Assembly: GCF_018279705.1 (NCBI RefSeq)
Contig: NZ_CP036498.1
Span: forward strand, 1,815,001-1,879,000
Origin: Tardiphaga alba
GTDB taxonomy: Bacteria; Pseudomonadota; Alphaproteobacteria; Rhizobiales; Xanthobacteraceae
Direction of reading: 5' to 3'
DNA length: 64,000 nt
Shown: positions 38,219-47,409 of the stretch, piece after piece
Layout of the letters: the number at the start of each line of letters is the position of its first letter
Numbering within the stretch: position 1 is the first letter of the stretch
Made by a program: the position numbers and the translations under genes
Notes under the pieces: model-generated
Seen by the model: the letters and a program-made list of their open reading frames with translations, nothing else
Told to the model about the DNA's origin: nothing
Database searches by the model: none

Positions 38219-39202
38219 TCAAAGCACCGGCGGCTTCTGCAGCTGAAAATGCTTCAGCAGATCCACAAACGCCGACAACCGTCCCTCGCGATAGGCGTCT
38301 ACATCGAGCCCCTCGTAATTGAGGAAGCCTTCGCCGGTGCGCAGGCCGATCTTGCCCTCGGCCATGTTGCGCCCGATGATCTCCGGCGCCGCATAGCGCT
38401 CATTGTTGAGCGCTGATGTCATGTATTTGCTGGCGTAGTACAGGATGTCGCCGCCGCCCCAATCGATGAATTCGAGCAGGCCGAGCACCGCGAAGCGGAA
38501 TCCGAAACCGTATTTGATCGCCTTGTCGAGGTCTTCCGGCGATGCCACGCCTTCCTCGACCATGCGCGCAGCCTCGTTCATCGCCAGCGCCTGAATGCGC
38601 GGCACGATATAGCCCGGCGAGGCCGAACACACGACCGGCACCTTGCCGATGCCTTCGAGCAGTTCCTTCACCTTCGCGGTGATCGCAGGATCGGTCTTTG
38701 CGCCCGGCGAGACTTCCACCAGCGGCACGAGATAAGCGGGGTTCAGCCAGTGCGCATTGAGGAAGCGCTCGGGTTTGTCGATGGCGCTGGAGAGATCATC
38801 GACGAGAATGGTCGAAGTCGTCGAAGCGATGATCGGCTCCGGCCCGGCGAGCTGCGACGCGCGTGCCAGCGCCTCGCGCTTCTGGTCGAGCACTTCCGGC
38901 ACGCCCTCGAAGATGATCGCGGAACTATTCAGCGCAGCACCCGCATCTGCTTCCGGCACGATGCGAACACGCGCCACCAGCGTTTCGATATCCGCATCCT
39001 TCAGCAGGCCGAAGCGCGCCATGCTTGCAAAAGTCTTGCGGATTTCGCCGAGTGCCTCGGCTTCGAGCGCGTTGAACTTGTCGGCCTCGCGCGGCTTGAA
39101 GTCGACGATGGCGACCTCGTGTCCGGCATAGGCAAACGCCACGGCAATGCCGCGGCCCATGCGACCCGCACCGAGGCAGGCGATCACCGGCCGCGCGCTC
39201 AT
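38219..39202 (-). CDS. 3-hydroxyacyl-CoA dehydrogenase family protein
   Basis: The 327-aa enzyme oxidises a 3-hydroxyacyl-CoA to the 3-oxoacyl-CoA with NAD. The N-terminal Rossmann motif is ACLGAGRMGRGIAVAFAYAGH, with STTSTILVDDLSS and FLNAHWLNPAYLVPLVEVSPG (catalytic His) following, and a C-terminal dimer domain carries SPGYIVPRIQALAMNEAARM. The start overlaps the upstream gene stop as ATGA. In this island it suits oxidation of a ring-derived hydroxyacyl-CoA. Confidence 0.88.
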   Translation of the reverse strand: MSARPVIACLGAGRMGRGIAVAFAYAGHEVAIVDFKPREADKFNALEAEALGEIRKTFASMARFGLLKDADIETLVARVRIVPEADAGAALNSSAIIFEGVPEVLDQKREALARASQLAGPEPIIASTTSTILVDDLSSAIDKPERFLNAHWLNPAYLVPLVEVSPGAKTDPAITAKVKELLEGIGKVPVVCSASPGYIVPRIQALAMNEAARMVEEGVASPEDLDKAIKYGFGFRFAVLGLLEFIDWGGGDILYYASKYMTSALNNERYAAPEIIGRNMAEGKIGLRTGEGFLNYEGLDVDAYREGRLSAFVDLLKHFQLQKPPVL

Positions 39203-40293
39203 GCGGCAAAACCTTCGCGCAGCAGCTTCTGCAGGGCGTCGCGTGAATAATCGCCGAAGCCGAGCGAGGCCAGCGTGCGGCCGCCTTCAAGGAAGTTCTC
39301 GCCGCAGATGGCGCCGCCGATCGCAAGGAAAGCTTTCACCAGCGGCGTCTCGACACCGGCCAGTTGCGCGCAGGACAGGAAGAAGGACAGGCCGGTGCGC
39401 AGATCCTCGCGCATATAGCGATGCTCGGTTAGCACGATATTCTCGCGCCAGTCGCCCGAGTCGGTGAGGCGGTCATGCGAGCCGCGGCCATACATCCATT
39501 CCTCGCCCTCCTTGGCATAGTGATGCGCCAGCGGGAAATGCGGGCCGGTGTAGCCAAGCGCCTCGCGGATCGCGATGCGCTCGGCGTCCAGCTGGTCGGT
39601 GACGCGGCGGATCGAGACCTGCGTGCCTTCCTTGTGGATGTCCCATTTGGGGAAATGCTCGAGTGGCCCGGCATTCATCACGATCAGCGGCGGATGAATG
39701 ATCGGCCCCGCATTCATCAGCGCGCCCGACAGCGCGTCGCCACACGGCTCGATCACGCCGGGAAACGCCTTGTCAATGATCCCGCAGGCATGGTCTGACA
39801 GTGTGAGCGGGAACACGCCGGTCGGCAGCCGCTTGGCGCGGATGGTGATCGCAACCTCGAACGGCCCGTGTTTGCGCGCCAGCCAGGGCAGCGTGCCGGT
39901 CTCGGCAAATGCGACCTTGGCCTTGTTACCGGCGTCATGCGCCGCCTTGGCAAAGATTATCGCGCCGAATGTCGCGGGCGGCAGATAGACGACCTGTCCG
40001 TCTTTCAGATGCGGTGCAATCTGTTTCGCGATATCCGGCTGCGCGAAAGCGGGGGCCGGGCAGAGGATCAGCTCGACGCCATCGATGGCTGCAGCGATAT
40101 CGGTGGTGACGAGCGCAAGCTGAGTGTCATGGGTGCCCTGCGCATTCTTGACCTTGATGCGCGAGCCCGCAGCCTTGTGGGCAGCGACGGCGTCGGCATC
40201 GCGGCGCCACAGGCGGACGTCATGGCCCTGAAGCGCGAAATCGCCTGCGGCCGCAAAAGAGCCGTTGCCGCCGCCGAGTACTGCGATCTTCAT
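39199..40293 (-). CDS. NAD/NADP octopine/nopaline dehydrogenase-like enzyme
   Basis: The 364-aa protein begins with a Rossmann motif (IAVLGGGNGSFAAAGDFALQGHDVRLW) and has the C-terminal helical domain of octopine dehydrogenase relatives (NAGPIIHPPLIVMNAGPLEHF, with GYTGPHFPLAHHY). Members reduce imines formed from amino acids and 2-oxo acids, or the reverse. The presence of such an enzyme in a catabolic operon could relate to an imine or amino group in the substrate; this is inference. It overlaps the next gene as ATGA and follows repeat H. Confidence 0.8.
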   Translation of the reverse strand: MKIAVLGGGNGSFAAAGDFALQGHDVRLWRRDADAVAAHKAAGSRIKVKNAQGTHDTQLALVTTDIAAAIDGVELILCPAPAFAQPDIAKQIAPHLKDGQVVYLPPATFGAIIFAKAAHDAGNKAKVAFAETGTLPWLARKHGPFEVAITIRAKRLPTGVFPLTLSDHACGIIDKAFPGVIEPCGDALSGALMNAGPIIHPPLIVMNAGPLEHFPKWDIHKEGTQVSIRRVTDQLDAERIAIREALGYTGPHFPLAHHYAKEGEEWMYGRGSHDRLTDSGDWRENIVLTEHRYMREDLRTGLSFFLSCAQLAGVETPLVKAFLAIGGAICGENFLEGGRTLASLGFGDYSRDALQKLLREGFAA

Positions 40294-40314
40294 GTGTATC
40301 CCCTAAAACTCTGA

Positions 40315-40399
40315 TCGTAGGATGGGTAGAGCGAAGCGAAACCCATCGCTTGTGCACGTCATTGATGGGTTTCGCGAAGACGCTCTACCCATCCTACGA
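40315..40399. repeat. Intergenic inverted repeat, family H
   Basis: TCGTAGGATGGGTAGAGCG (40315-40333) and CGCTCTACCCATCCTACGA (40381-40399) are exact 19-base inverted arms. Inner GCGAAACCCATC and GATGGGTTTCGC pair as well. The TAG stop of the acyl-CoA ligase gene (40396-40394, minus strand) lies in the right arm. Confidence 0.93.
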
Positions 40400-41908
40400 A
40401 GGCGTATTCTGCTTCAATTTGAAATGCTGCACCTTGCCGAGCGCGGTGCGCGGCAGGTCGGCGACGAAAATGATATCCCGCGGATGTTTGAACCGCGCAA
40501 GCTGCGTCGCCACATGCGCCTTCAAGATCTCTACCGTGCACTGACAATCCGGCCGCAGCACCACATAGGCGACCGGGACTTCCTGCCATTTCGGATCGGC
40601 CATGCCGATCACGCCGACATCGGCCACATCGGGATGTTCAAGAATCACGCGCTCGATCTCGGCGGGATAAACATTCTCGCCGCCGGAAATGATCATGTTC
40701 TTCTTGCGGTCGTGGACGAAGAAATAGCCATCCGCATCGCGCGTGCCGATATCGCCGGTGCGATACCAGCCGTCATGCAAGGCGTCGCGCGTCGCGGCCT
40801 CGTTGCCCCAATATTCGTAGAACACGTTCGGCCCGCGCACGACGATCTCACCGGCTGTGTGCGCAGGGCGCTCGTTGCCGGCGTCGTCCACGATGCGGGC
40901 TTCGCAGGAGAGGCCGGGCAGGCCGGTTGATCCGATCCGCGTATGGTCGCCGCCCAGTCGCGTATAGACGGCAATCGGGCACGTCTCTGTCGAGCCATAG
41001 ACCTGCAGCACTGGAATCCCGCGATCCGTGAAGCGCGCGATCAGATGCGGCGGCACGATGCTGGAGCCAGTGGAAACCGCGCGCAGGCAGGAAAGGTCCG
41101 TAGTCTTCCAGGCGGGATGTTCACTCACCGCCTGGATGGTCGCGGGCACGAGAACGGTGAGCGTCGGTTTGTCGTTCGCGATCGTCGCCAGCGTGGAGTC
41201 CGGCGTGAAGCGCGCATGGATGGTGACGGTGGCGCCATGATGTAGCGCCGGTGTGGTCTGGATATTGAGCCCGCCCACATGGAAGAACGGCAGCACCGTC
41301 AGCACATGGTCGTCGGAAGTGAGGCCATGCATGTGCTGGCTCATCACCCCGTTCCACAGCAGCGCCTCCTGGCGCAGCACAGCGCCCTTGGGGCGGCCGG
41401 TGGTGCCGGAGGTGTAGACGATCAGCACCGGGCAGGAGAGGTCGGTATGCGGATTGCTGCCGTCGCCCGAGGCTTTGGCAAGCAACGCCTCGAATGTCTG
41501 CGCCGGCGCAGGCGGCTCGAAATCGAGCGCGACCACGCGGGTGTCCGGCAGGTCGGTGGCCAATTGCGGCAGGATCGCTGCAAAGCCTTCTTCCAGCACC
41601 AGCACCTTCACCGATGCATCGGAGAGAATGAACAGCTGCTCGGCCACGGCGAGCCGCCAGTTCAGCGGCACCAGGATCGCGCCGAGCCTTGCGCAGGCAT
41701 AGAGCAGGACGAGATAGTCCGGCCGGTTGAGACTGAGGATCGCAACGCGATCGCCGCGCCCCACGCCGCATTCGGCCTTCAATGCCTTCGCCGCCGCCTC
41801 GATCCGCGCATGGAATGCGGCATAGGTCAGCGTCGCGCCCTCGAAATGAATCGCGGGCTTGTCGGGCGTGAAGGCCGCGTTGCGGGCGATGAGGCTGGAG
41901 AGATCCAC
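40394..41908 (-). CDS. Acyl-CoA synthetase (AMP-forming), class I adenylate-forming
   Basis: The 504-aa enzyme activates a carboxylic acid with ATP and CoA. Core motifs are VYTSGTTGRPKGA (P-loop), QVYGSTETCPIAVY, WYRTGDIGTRDADGYF, and the terminal lysine region LPRTALGKVQHFKL. The sequence resembles short- to medium-chain or aryl acid ligases; the acid is unknown. I use GTG 41908 (VDLSSLIARNAAF) because the upstream ATG at 41956 is contributed by repeat B copy 3. It belongs to the leftward operon starting at 44118 and may provide a second ligase beside the one at 62063. Confidence 0.87.
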   Translation of the reverse strand: MDLSSLIARNAAFTPDKPAIHFEGATLTYAAFHARIEAAAKALKAECGVGRGDRVAILSLNRPDYLVLLYACARLGAILVPLNWRLAVAEQLFILSDASVKVLVLEEGFAAILPQLATDLPDTRVVALDFEPPAPAQTFEALLAKASGDGSNPHTDLSCPVLIVYTSGTTGRPKGAVLRQEALLWNGVMSQHMHGLTSDDHVLTVLPFFHVGGLNIQTTPALHHGATVTIHARFTPDSTLATIANDKPTLTVLVPATIQAVSEHPAWKTTDLSCLRAVSTGSSIVPPHLIARFTDRGIPVLQVYGSTETCPIAVYTRLGGDHTRIGSTGLPGLSCEARIVDDAGNERPAHTAGEIVVRGPNVFYEYWGNEAATRDALHDGWYRTGDIGTRDADGYFFVHDRKKNMIISGGENVYPAEIERVILEHPDVADVGVIGMADPKWQEVPVAYVVLRPDCQCTVEILKAHVATQLARFKHPRDIIFVADLPRTALGKVQHFKLKQNTPS

Positions 41909-41935
41909 GATCAGGTGTCCGTTATCGTCATTGCG

Positions 41936-42011
41936 AGGAGCGTAGCGACGAAGCAATCCAGAGCGGCGAGCGAAGAAAGAGCTGGATTGCTTCGCTTCGC
42001 TCGCAATGACG
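41936..42011. repeat. Intergenic inverted repeat, family B copy 3
   Basis: CGTCATTGCGAGGAGCGTAG and the matching arm ending TCGCAATGACGG enclose AAGCAATCCAG/CTGGATTGCTT. It is inside an operon, between the acyl-CoA dehydrogenase-like gene and the ligase gene. Confidence 0.88.
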
Positions 42012-42016
42012 GAGTG

Positions 42017-43294
42017 TTACTCGTCCTTCTCGCCCGGCTCATACAGGGCTTCGCGGCCGATGCGGTCGAGGCAGAGCTCGGCCGTCCAGGGCAGCATCAG
42101 CGCGCCGCAGCGGCTGTCGCGATAGATGCGCTCCAGCGGCAATGTCTTCAGCATCGACTGGCCGCCGCAGGTGCGGATCGCCAGCGCGGCGAGTTCGTTG
42201 GCGCCTTCCATCACGGTGAACTGCGCGGCATAGGCGCGCAGCACCTGTTCCTTGGTGGGATTGGCGCGGGCTTCGGTCACGGCCTGGAACCAGATGCCTT
42301 TGATCTGCTCCAGTTTCACCTGCATCTGCGCCACCGCGATCTGCTTGGTCGGATACATGCGGCGCTTCACCGGCGGCATGCCCGGCACTTCGCCGCGCAG
42401 ATATTTCACGGTGAAGTCATAGGACGCCTGCGCGAGGCCCATATAGGTAGGCGACAGCGTCATGAACATATGCGGCCAGCGCATCGCCGCCTGGAAATAC
42501 ACGCCGCGCGGCATCAGCGCGGAATCTTCCGGCACGAATACGTCCTTGAAGATCAGCGTGCGCGAGACCGTGCCGCGCATGCCGAGCGGATCCCAGTCGC
42601 CGACCACGGACACGCCTTCGGACTTCGCGGAGATCGCCAGATACAGCGTGTTGCGTCGCGTGGCTTTCTCGCCTTCGGCGACTTCGGTGCACAGCACGCC
42701 GTAATAATCGGCCGAACCGGACAGCGATGCAAAAATCTTCTTGCCGCTGACAAGCCAGCCGCCCTCGACCGGCTTCGCTTCCGTGCCGAATGCCACGCCG
42801 CCGGCAGCCGCCGCACCGCCTTCGGAGAACGGCTGCGCGTAGATCGCGCCGTCTTCGAGGATGCGCTTGTAATGCACCGCGCGGCGACGCTCGTGATCGG
42901 CGCGCATCTGCGGGTCCATGTCGAGGTCATCGGCCAGCGGCCCGGACCACAGCGTCGAGCAGACATGCATGTTCCAGGTCAGCGCGGTAGCGCCGCAATA
43001 GCGGCCGATCTCGGCAGCCGCCAGCGAATAGGTCTGATAGTCCGCGCCCGAACCGCCATTGGCCTTCGGCACCGAAATGCCGAGCAGGCCAGCTTTGTGC
43101 ATGTCCCGATAATTTTCCATCGGAAAGATCGCCTCGCGATCCCACTTCGCCGCGCGCGGTGCAAAATTCGTTTGCGCCAGTTCGCGCGCCTTGGTGATCA
43201 GGCCGACCTGTTCGTCATTGAGGCGAAAGGCTTTTGGATCGAACATCGGCTTGTCGAGCACGATGCCATCGAGGCTGCTGGCGGGCGCGTTCAT
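42017..43294 (-). CDS. Acyl-CoA dehydrogenase-related flavoprotein lacking the usual catalytic Glu
   Basis: The 425-aa protein has the full acyl-CoA dehydrogenase fold: the N-terminal helical domain, IYAQPFSEGGAAAAGGVAFG and the middle beta domain with GGWLVSGKKIFAS. The C-terminal helices have GGQSMLKTLPLERIYRDSR. Where ordinary members have the catalytic IYEGTxxIQ, this one reads CGALMLPWTAE. It may therefore be an atypical dehydrogenase or a flavin-dependent monooxygenase of the DszC-like class. The start ATG overlaps the hydrolase stop as ATGA. The substrate is unknown. Confidence 0.82.
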   Translation of the reverse strand: MNAPASSLDGIVLDKPMFDPKAFRLNDEQVGLITKARELAQTNFAPRAAKWDREAIFPMENYRDMHKAGLLGISVPKANGGSGADYQTYSLAAAEIGRYCGATALTWNMHVCSTLWSGPLADDLDMDPQMRADHERRRAVHYKRILEDGAIYAQPFSEGGAAAAGGVAFGTEAKPVEGGWLVSGKKIFASLSGSADYYGVLCTEVAEGEKATRRNTLYLAISAKSEGVSVVGDWDPLGMRGTVSRTLIFKDVFVPEDSALMPRGVYFQAAMRWPHMFMTLSPTYMGLAQASYDFTVKYLRGEVPGMPPVKRRMYPTKQIAVAQMQVKLEQIKGIWFQAVTEARANPTKEQVLRAYAAQFTVMEGANELAALAIRTCGGQSMLKTLPLERIYRDSRCGALMLPWTAELCLDRIGREALYEPGEKDE

Positions 43295-44118
43295 GAGGAT
43301 GATCCCGAGAGGTTGTGATAAGTCTTGAGGAAGTCGGCGAGCACGTCGTTGAATTCGCGCGGGCGCTCGAAGCTGACGAGATGACCGACGCCTTCGAGCT
43401 CCACATAGGTCGCGCCGGACACCATGCTCGCCATCTTTGCCATGGTCTTGGCGGGCGCGTTGTTGTCCTTGGAGCCGGACAACAGCAGCGTCGGCACCTT
43501 GATATCGGCGATCTCGTTGCGGAGATTGAAGCCGATCATGGACATCATCGTTGCGCGATAGGTGTCGGGTTTCACCGCGGCCATGCAGTCGCGTGCCAAC
43601 TCGAGGCCTTTTTCATCGGCATCATCGCCGATCAGGCCGGCGACCAGCTTCGGCGCCATCGACACCATGGTCTCGCCGCGATCCAGCGGGCCGAGGCGTG
43701 CATCGATAAAGTTCTTCTGCCATTCACCATCGGAGCTGCCGAACACGGATGTGGTCTGCGCCAGCACCGCCGCGCCCGCCAGATCGGGATAGTCGTGCAG
43801 GAAGCGCTGCACGATCATGCCGCCGATGGAATGGCCGACCAGCACGGGCTTTTTCGCGCCGACCTCGGCGAGAAAATCCTTCAGCGCGGCAGCGAAGTTT
43901 GGAATGCTGGGCTCATCGAGCTGCTTCGATCCGCCATAGCCGGGCGCATCCCAGCCGATAGTGAAATAGCGATCACCAAACGTGTCGATCTGGTTGCGCC
44001 AGCCGCGCCCAGCGCCACCAATGCCGTGCAAAAACACCAGCGGCGTCATCGAGGCATCGCCTTTGGCTTCATAGCCGAAGCGGCCGTCCTTGGTTGTCAG
44101 GGCTTGTGAGTTCGGCAC
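43291..44118 (-). CDS. Alpha/beta hydrolase (3-oxoadipate enol-lactonase-like)
   Basis: The 275-aa hydrolase has HGIGGAGRGWRNQ (oxyanion), the nucleophile elbow VGHSIGGMIVQRFLHDYP, and the Asp/His region VPTLLLSGSKDNNAPA and LEGVGHLVSFERP. Members hydrolyse esters, lactones or C-C bonds of aromatic degradation products. The start GTG at 44118 has a strong AGGAGG 7 bases upstream and leaves the operator site b in the promoter; the ATG at 44226 would bury it. First gene of the leftward operon 44118-38219. Confidence 0.85.
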   Translation of the reverse strand: MPNSQALTTKDGRFGYEAKGDASMTPLVFLHGIGGAGRGWRNQIDTFGDRYFTIGWDAPGYGGSKQLDEPSIPNFAAALKDFLAEVGAKKPVLVGHSIGGMIVQRFLHDYPDLAGAAVLAQTTSVFGSSDGEWQKNFIDARLGPLDRGETMVSMAPKLVAGLIGDDADEKGLELARDCMAAVKPDTYRATMMSMIGFNLRNEIADIKVPTLLLSGSKDNNAPAKTMAKMASMVSGATYVELEGVGHLVSFERPREFNDVLADFLKTYHNLSGSSS

Positions 44119-44183
44119 GTTGAGGCCTCCTGTACGATCGGACGTGATAATCCTAACACGGCCGAGATATATGAAAAGCGATA

Positions 44184-44198
44184 GTTTTAGACTTAAAG
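44184..44198. promoter_or_regulatory. Candidate MarR operator site b
   Basis: Minus strand CTTTAAGTCTAAAAC matches YTTKARGYYTAAAAY. It lies 66 bases before the hydrolase GTG at 44118 in the same orientation as the other sites relative to their genes. Confidence 0.7.
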
Positions 44199-44268
44199 TG
44201 TCTAGAATTGCCCAGCGTCCGTGCAATGCAGCACCAATTTTCAGCGGTTTGATGTCAGGCTCCGTCGT

Positions 44269-44380
44269 CCCCTCGCCCCGTTCTTACGGGGAGAGGGTTA
44301 GGGAGAGGGGACTCTCCGCGGGCTCGGAATTTGTAGAAGCTCCCTCTCCCTGACCCTCTCCCGCAGGCGGGAGAGGGGAC
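44269..44380. repeat. Intergenic inverted repeat, family C
   Basis: GGGTTAGGGAGAGGG (44295-44309) and CCCTCTCCCTGACCC (44342-44356) are near-perfect inverted arms, flanked by further CCCTCTCCC/GGGAGAGGG pairs. It sits between the divergent operators b and c, unlike most other copies, which follow genes. Confidence 0.88.
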
Positions 44381-44422
44381 ACTGCTGGTCGAGCATCACA
44401 AATCGCCCTTGCCGGAAAATTC

Positions 44423-44437
44423 TTTAGGTCTAAAACA
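44423..44437. promoter_or_regulatory. Candidate MarR operator site c with overlapping promoter
   Basis: CTTTAGGTCTAAAAC matches the consensus. TTGCCG (44410-44415), 16 bases and TAAAAC (44432-44437) give a promoter whose -10 box is the right half of the operator. It lies 32 bases before the acyl-CoA dehydrogenase start. Confidence 0.7.
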
Positions 44438-44469
44438 ATCTGACATCGCGCGAGACAAGGGAGCACGCC

Positions 44470-45645
44470 ATGCCCGACACGACATTTCTCACCTGGCCGT
44501 TTTTCGAAGACCATCACCGCAAGCTGGCGATGGATCTCTCCCGCTGGGCTGCCGACAATGTCGCCGGTCTCGTCGATCATCACGACACCGATGGCTCCTG
44601 CCGCAGACTGGTGAAGGCGCTGGGCGAGGCCGGCTGGCTGCGCGCCGCCGTGCCGGCTGCTTACGGCGGGCTGTATGAAAATTTCGACGTGCGTGCGCTG
44701 TGTCTGATCCGCGAAACACTGGCTTATCAGAACGGCCTCGCCGATTTCGCCTTCGCCATGCAGGGCCTCGGCACCGGGCCGATTACGCTTTATGGCTCCG
44801 ACGAGATCAAGGCACGCTATCTGCCGCGCGTCGCCAAGGGTGAAGCCATCGCCGCCTTCGCGCTGTCGGAGCCCGATGCCGGCTCCGACGTTGCAGCGAT
44901 GAGCACGACGGCGGTGCCCGATGGTCCCGACCATGTGCGTATCAATGGCCTGAAGACCTGGATCTCCAATGGCGGCATTGCCGACCAATATGTGGTCTTC
45001 GTCCGCACGGGCGAGGCGGGAGCCCGTGGTATTAGCGCTTTCGTCGTCGATGCGGATACGCCCGGCTTCACCATCGGTGATCGCATCGACGTCATCGCGC
45101 CGCATCCGCTCGCCACGCTGAAATTCGAGGATTGCCGCGTGCCGCTGAAGAACCGCATCGGCAAGGACGGCGAGGGTTTCAAGGTCGCCATGGCGACGCT
45201 CGATGTCTTCCGCTCCACCGTTGGCGCCGCTGCACTCGGCCTCGGCCGTCGCGCGCTGGATGAAGGCCTGCATCGTTCTGTCACGCGAAAAATGTTCGGC
45301 CACACACTTGGCGACCTGCAGCTCACCCAGGCCGGTCTCGCCGAAATGGCGACCTCCATCGATGCCTCGGCGCTCTTGGTCTATCGCTCGGCCTGGACCA
45401 AGGACCAGGGCGTGCCGCGCGTGACGCGCGAAGCCGCCATGGCCAAGATGTATGCCACCGAAGCCGCGCAGAGCGTGATCGATCGCGCCGTGCAGATCTT
45501 TGGCGGCCTCGGCGTGCAGTCGGGCGTCAAGGTCGAGGAGCTCTATCGCGAGATCCGCGCGCTGCGCATCTATGAGGGGGCGACGGAAGTGCAGAAGGTT
45601 GTGATCGGGCGGGATCTGATCAAGTCGGCGCAGGCGGGGCTGTAG
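44470..45645 (+). CDS. Acyl-CoA dehydrogenase
   Basis: The 391-aa flavoprotein introduces a 2,3 double bond into an acyl-CoA. It has [17 protein letters not shown] (FAD/substrate contact), [13 protein letters not shown], and the C-terminal catalytic stretch [17 protein letters not shown] with the base Glu. The length is normal for the family. It is a single-gene unit preceded by operator site c and ended by repeat D. The substrate may be a cyclohexene-carboxyl-CoA from anthraniloyl-CoA reduction; this is inference from context. Confidence 0.9.
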   Translation: MPDTTFLTWPFFEDHHRKLAMDLSRWAADNVAGLVDHHDTDGSCRRLVKALGEAGWLRAAVPAAYGGLYENFDVRALCLIRETLAYQNGLADFAFAMQGLGTGPITLYGSDEIKARYLPRVAKGEAIAAFALSEPDAGSDVAAMSTTAVPDGPDHVRINGLKTWISNGGIADQYVVFVRTGEAGARGISAFVVDADTPGFTIGDRIDVIAPHPLATLKFEDCRVPLKNRIGKDGEGFKVAMATLDVFRSTVGAAALGLGRRALDEGLHRSVTRKMFGHTLGDLQLTQAGLAEMATSIDASALLVYRSAWTKDQGVPRVTREAAMAKMYATEAAQSVIDRAVQIFGGLGVQSGVKVEELYREIRALRIYEGATEVQKVVIGRDLIKSAQAGL

Positions 45646-45657
45646 TTGCTCTCGGAC

Positions 45658-45757
45658 TGTCATTCCCCGCGAAAGCGGGGATCCAGTATACGCAGGCGGC
45701 AGCACGCCCCGTGAACTACGCCGCATACTGGATCGCCCGTTTTCACGGGCGATGACA
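45658..45757. repeat. Intergenic inverted repeat, family D
   Basis: TGTCATTCCCCGCGAAAGCG...GGATCCAGTAT at the left and ATACTGGATCGCCCG...GATGACA at the right are inverted arms, each with its own GC hairpin (CCCCGCGAAAGCGGGG; GCCCGTTTTCACGGGC). It lies between convergent genes. Confidence 0.9.
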
Positions 45758-45776
45758 AGCGGAGAGGGCCGAGAGG

Positions 45777-47309
45777 TCAGGCGACCACCGCTTCCATCGT
45801 GCTGACAGGCGCAACCACAGCCTCCGCCCGATACCCCGGCGCCGACGCCAGAAATCGTGCATAGGCATCCGCATCCGGCGGCGAGAACTTCTCCGCCAGC
45901 GCGCCGCGGCGCGTCACCGTTGCGCCCATATCGTCGAGCAACTCGTCAAAGTGCTTGAAGTGATACGGCGCCACGCAGAGCCCGCCATAGACGCCCGCTG
46001 CCGGACGCTCCGTCCGCTTGAAGCGTAGCATCATGTCCATGTTGTTTTGCATCTCATAGGCCGTCGGCTGCTTTGCGAGCTTGCCGTCCGCGTAGCGCAC
46101 CAGCCAGTTCGCTGCCATTTCCGCCGTCAGCACCGAGCAGAAGCTCGAATTGAAGCCGACAAATCCCATTTCCGGCAGGTCGGGATTGGCGATCACGCGA
46201 TAGAGCCGGTATTGCCCGTCCGGCTGGATCAGCTTGTCGCGAAAAGCCTGCGGCAGGAACGGCACGTCGAGCTTGAAGCCGATGGCAAGGATCGCAATGT
46301 CGGCATCCACGCGCTGGCCGCCGGCCATCACGATGGTCTTGCCGTTATAGCAGTCGAAGGTGCCGCGGATCGCTTTGATGCGGCCATCGGCGACCATGGG
46401 GAAGAAGCCCGGCGTGGCGATGGGCACCGAGCAGTTCACGCCGTCCTCGAAGCGCGTTTCCGGCACCATGTCGCATTTGTCGAGTTTGAGCTGGATCTTG
46501 AGCAGGCTTTCCAGTCCGCGCCAATGCGCCCAGACGAACGGCTTTGCGATCGCATGCTTGAGGCGCGACAGCGCGCTCAGGCCCCAGCCCGGAAACATCT
46601 CTTCCTGCGCACGGATATAGAGGATGCGCTTGAAGTTGATGAGCCCGCCGACGAAATAGGGGATGCGCCACACCGGCTCGCGATAGACGAAGGTGACCGC
46701 GCTGGCCCCGGCCTTGACCAAATGGACGGCGATGTCAGTGGCCGATTTCGAGCCGCCGAGCACGACGACCTTCTTGCCCTTCACGCGTGAGGGATCGGTG
46801 TGTTCCGCAGAATGCAGGATCACGCCGCCGGCGGCCTTGAAGCCGTCCTCGCCGTAATGGTGCAGTTCCTTGCGTTCGTTGAATTGGCCGGTGCAGACCG
46901 ACACGAAATCGTAGTCCGTCTCGCGTGTCGCTCCTGTGCTGTCGCTGGTCGTCAGCGTCCAGCCGGGCTTGCCGTCAGCGCGCCGCGCCATGCCGGTCAC
47001 GGTCGTGTTGAACTGCATCAGCGGCAGCAGTCCATGGCGGCGCGCATAGTCGGTGAGATAGGCGTGGACCTGCGGCCCCTTCGGCCATTCCGGATAATTG
47101 GCCGGCATCGGCTGGTCGGTGAAACGATAGAGTTCCTTCGGGCTCTGTGTCTGGACTTCCGGATAGGAGCGTGCCGGCTCCCAGACCCCACCGAGATCGC
47201 CGCTGCGCTCGATGATGGTGACGCGGTGGCCATGGCTGGCAAAGGCCTTGGCCGCCGCAAGACCGGCAATGCCGGCACCGATGACGCAGACGTTCTTTTG
47301 CATGACCAT
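45777..47309 (-). CDS. Flavin-containing monooxygenase
   Basis: The 510-aa enzyme has two nucleotide-binding Rossmann motifs, VIGAGIAGLAAAKAF (FAD, residue about 10) and VVVLGGSKSATDIAVHL (NADPH, about 195), as in FMO/Baeyer-Villiger-type enzymes. The family hydroxylates heteroatoms or inserts oxygen beside ketones. I start at ATG 47309; 47303 is equally possible. It runs leftward after the cupin gene 47410-47859 (about 100 bases between) and may be co-transcribed with it. It shows no MarR operator. Confidence 0.85.
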   Translation of the reverse strand: MVMQKNVCVIGAGIAGLAAAKAFASHGHRVTIIERSGDLGGVWEPARSYPEVQTQSPKELYRFTDQPMPANYPEWPKGPQVHAYLTDYARRHGLLPLMQFNTTVTGMARRADGKPGWTLTTSDSTGATRETDYDFVSVCTGQFNERKELHHYGEDGFKAAGGVILHSAEHTDPSRVKGKKVVVLGGSKSATDIAVHLVKAGASAVTFVYREPVWRIPYFVGGLINFKRILYIRAQEEMFPGWGLSALSRLKHAIAKPFVWAHWRGLESLLKIQLKLDKCDMVPETRFEDGVNCSVPIATPGFFPMVADGRIKAIRGTFDCYNGKTIVMAGGQRVDADIAILAIGFKLDVPFLPQAFRDKLIQPDGQYRLYRVIANPDLPEMGFVGFNSSFCSVLTAEMAANWLVRYADGKLAKQPTAYEMQNNMDMMLRFKRTERPAAGVYGGLCVAPYHFKHFDELLDDMGATVTRRGALAEKFSPPDADAYARFLASAPGYRAEAVVAPVSTMEAVVA

Positions 47310-47409
47310 GACATGTCTCCTGTCTGTCTCGCCTGAAATCGGGACGCGGATCTCCGTGCGCGCATGCGAGGGCCTGCGCGTGGGATCGGCGGTGATGAGG
47401 TGCCGTGTG

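Noticed and set aside
41279..43318. Rightward open frame of 679 codons
   Set aside because: It runs through repeat B and is antisense to the ligase and acyl-CoA dehydrogenase-like genes.
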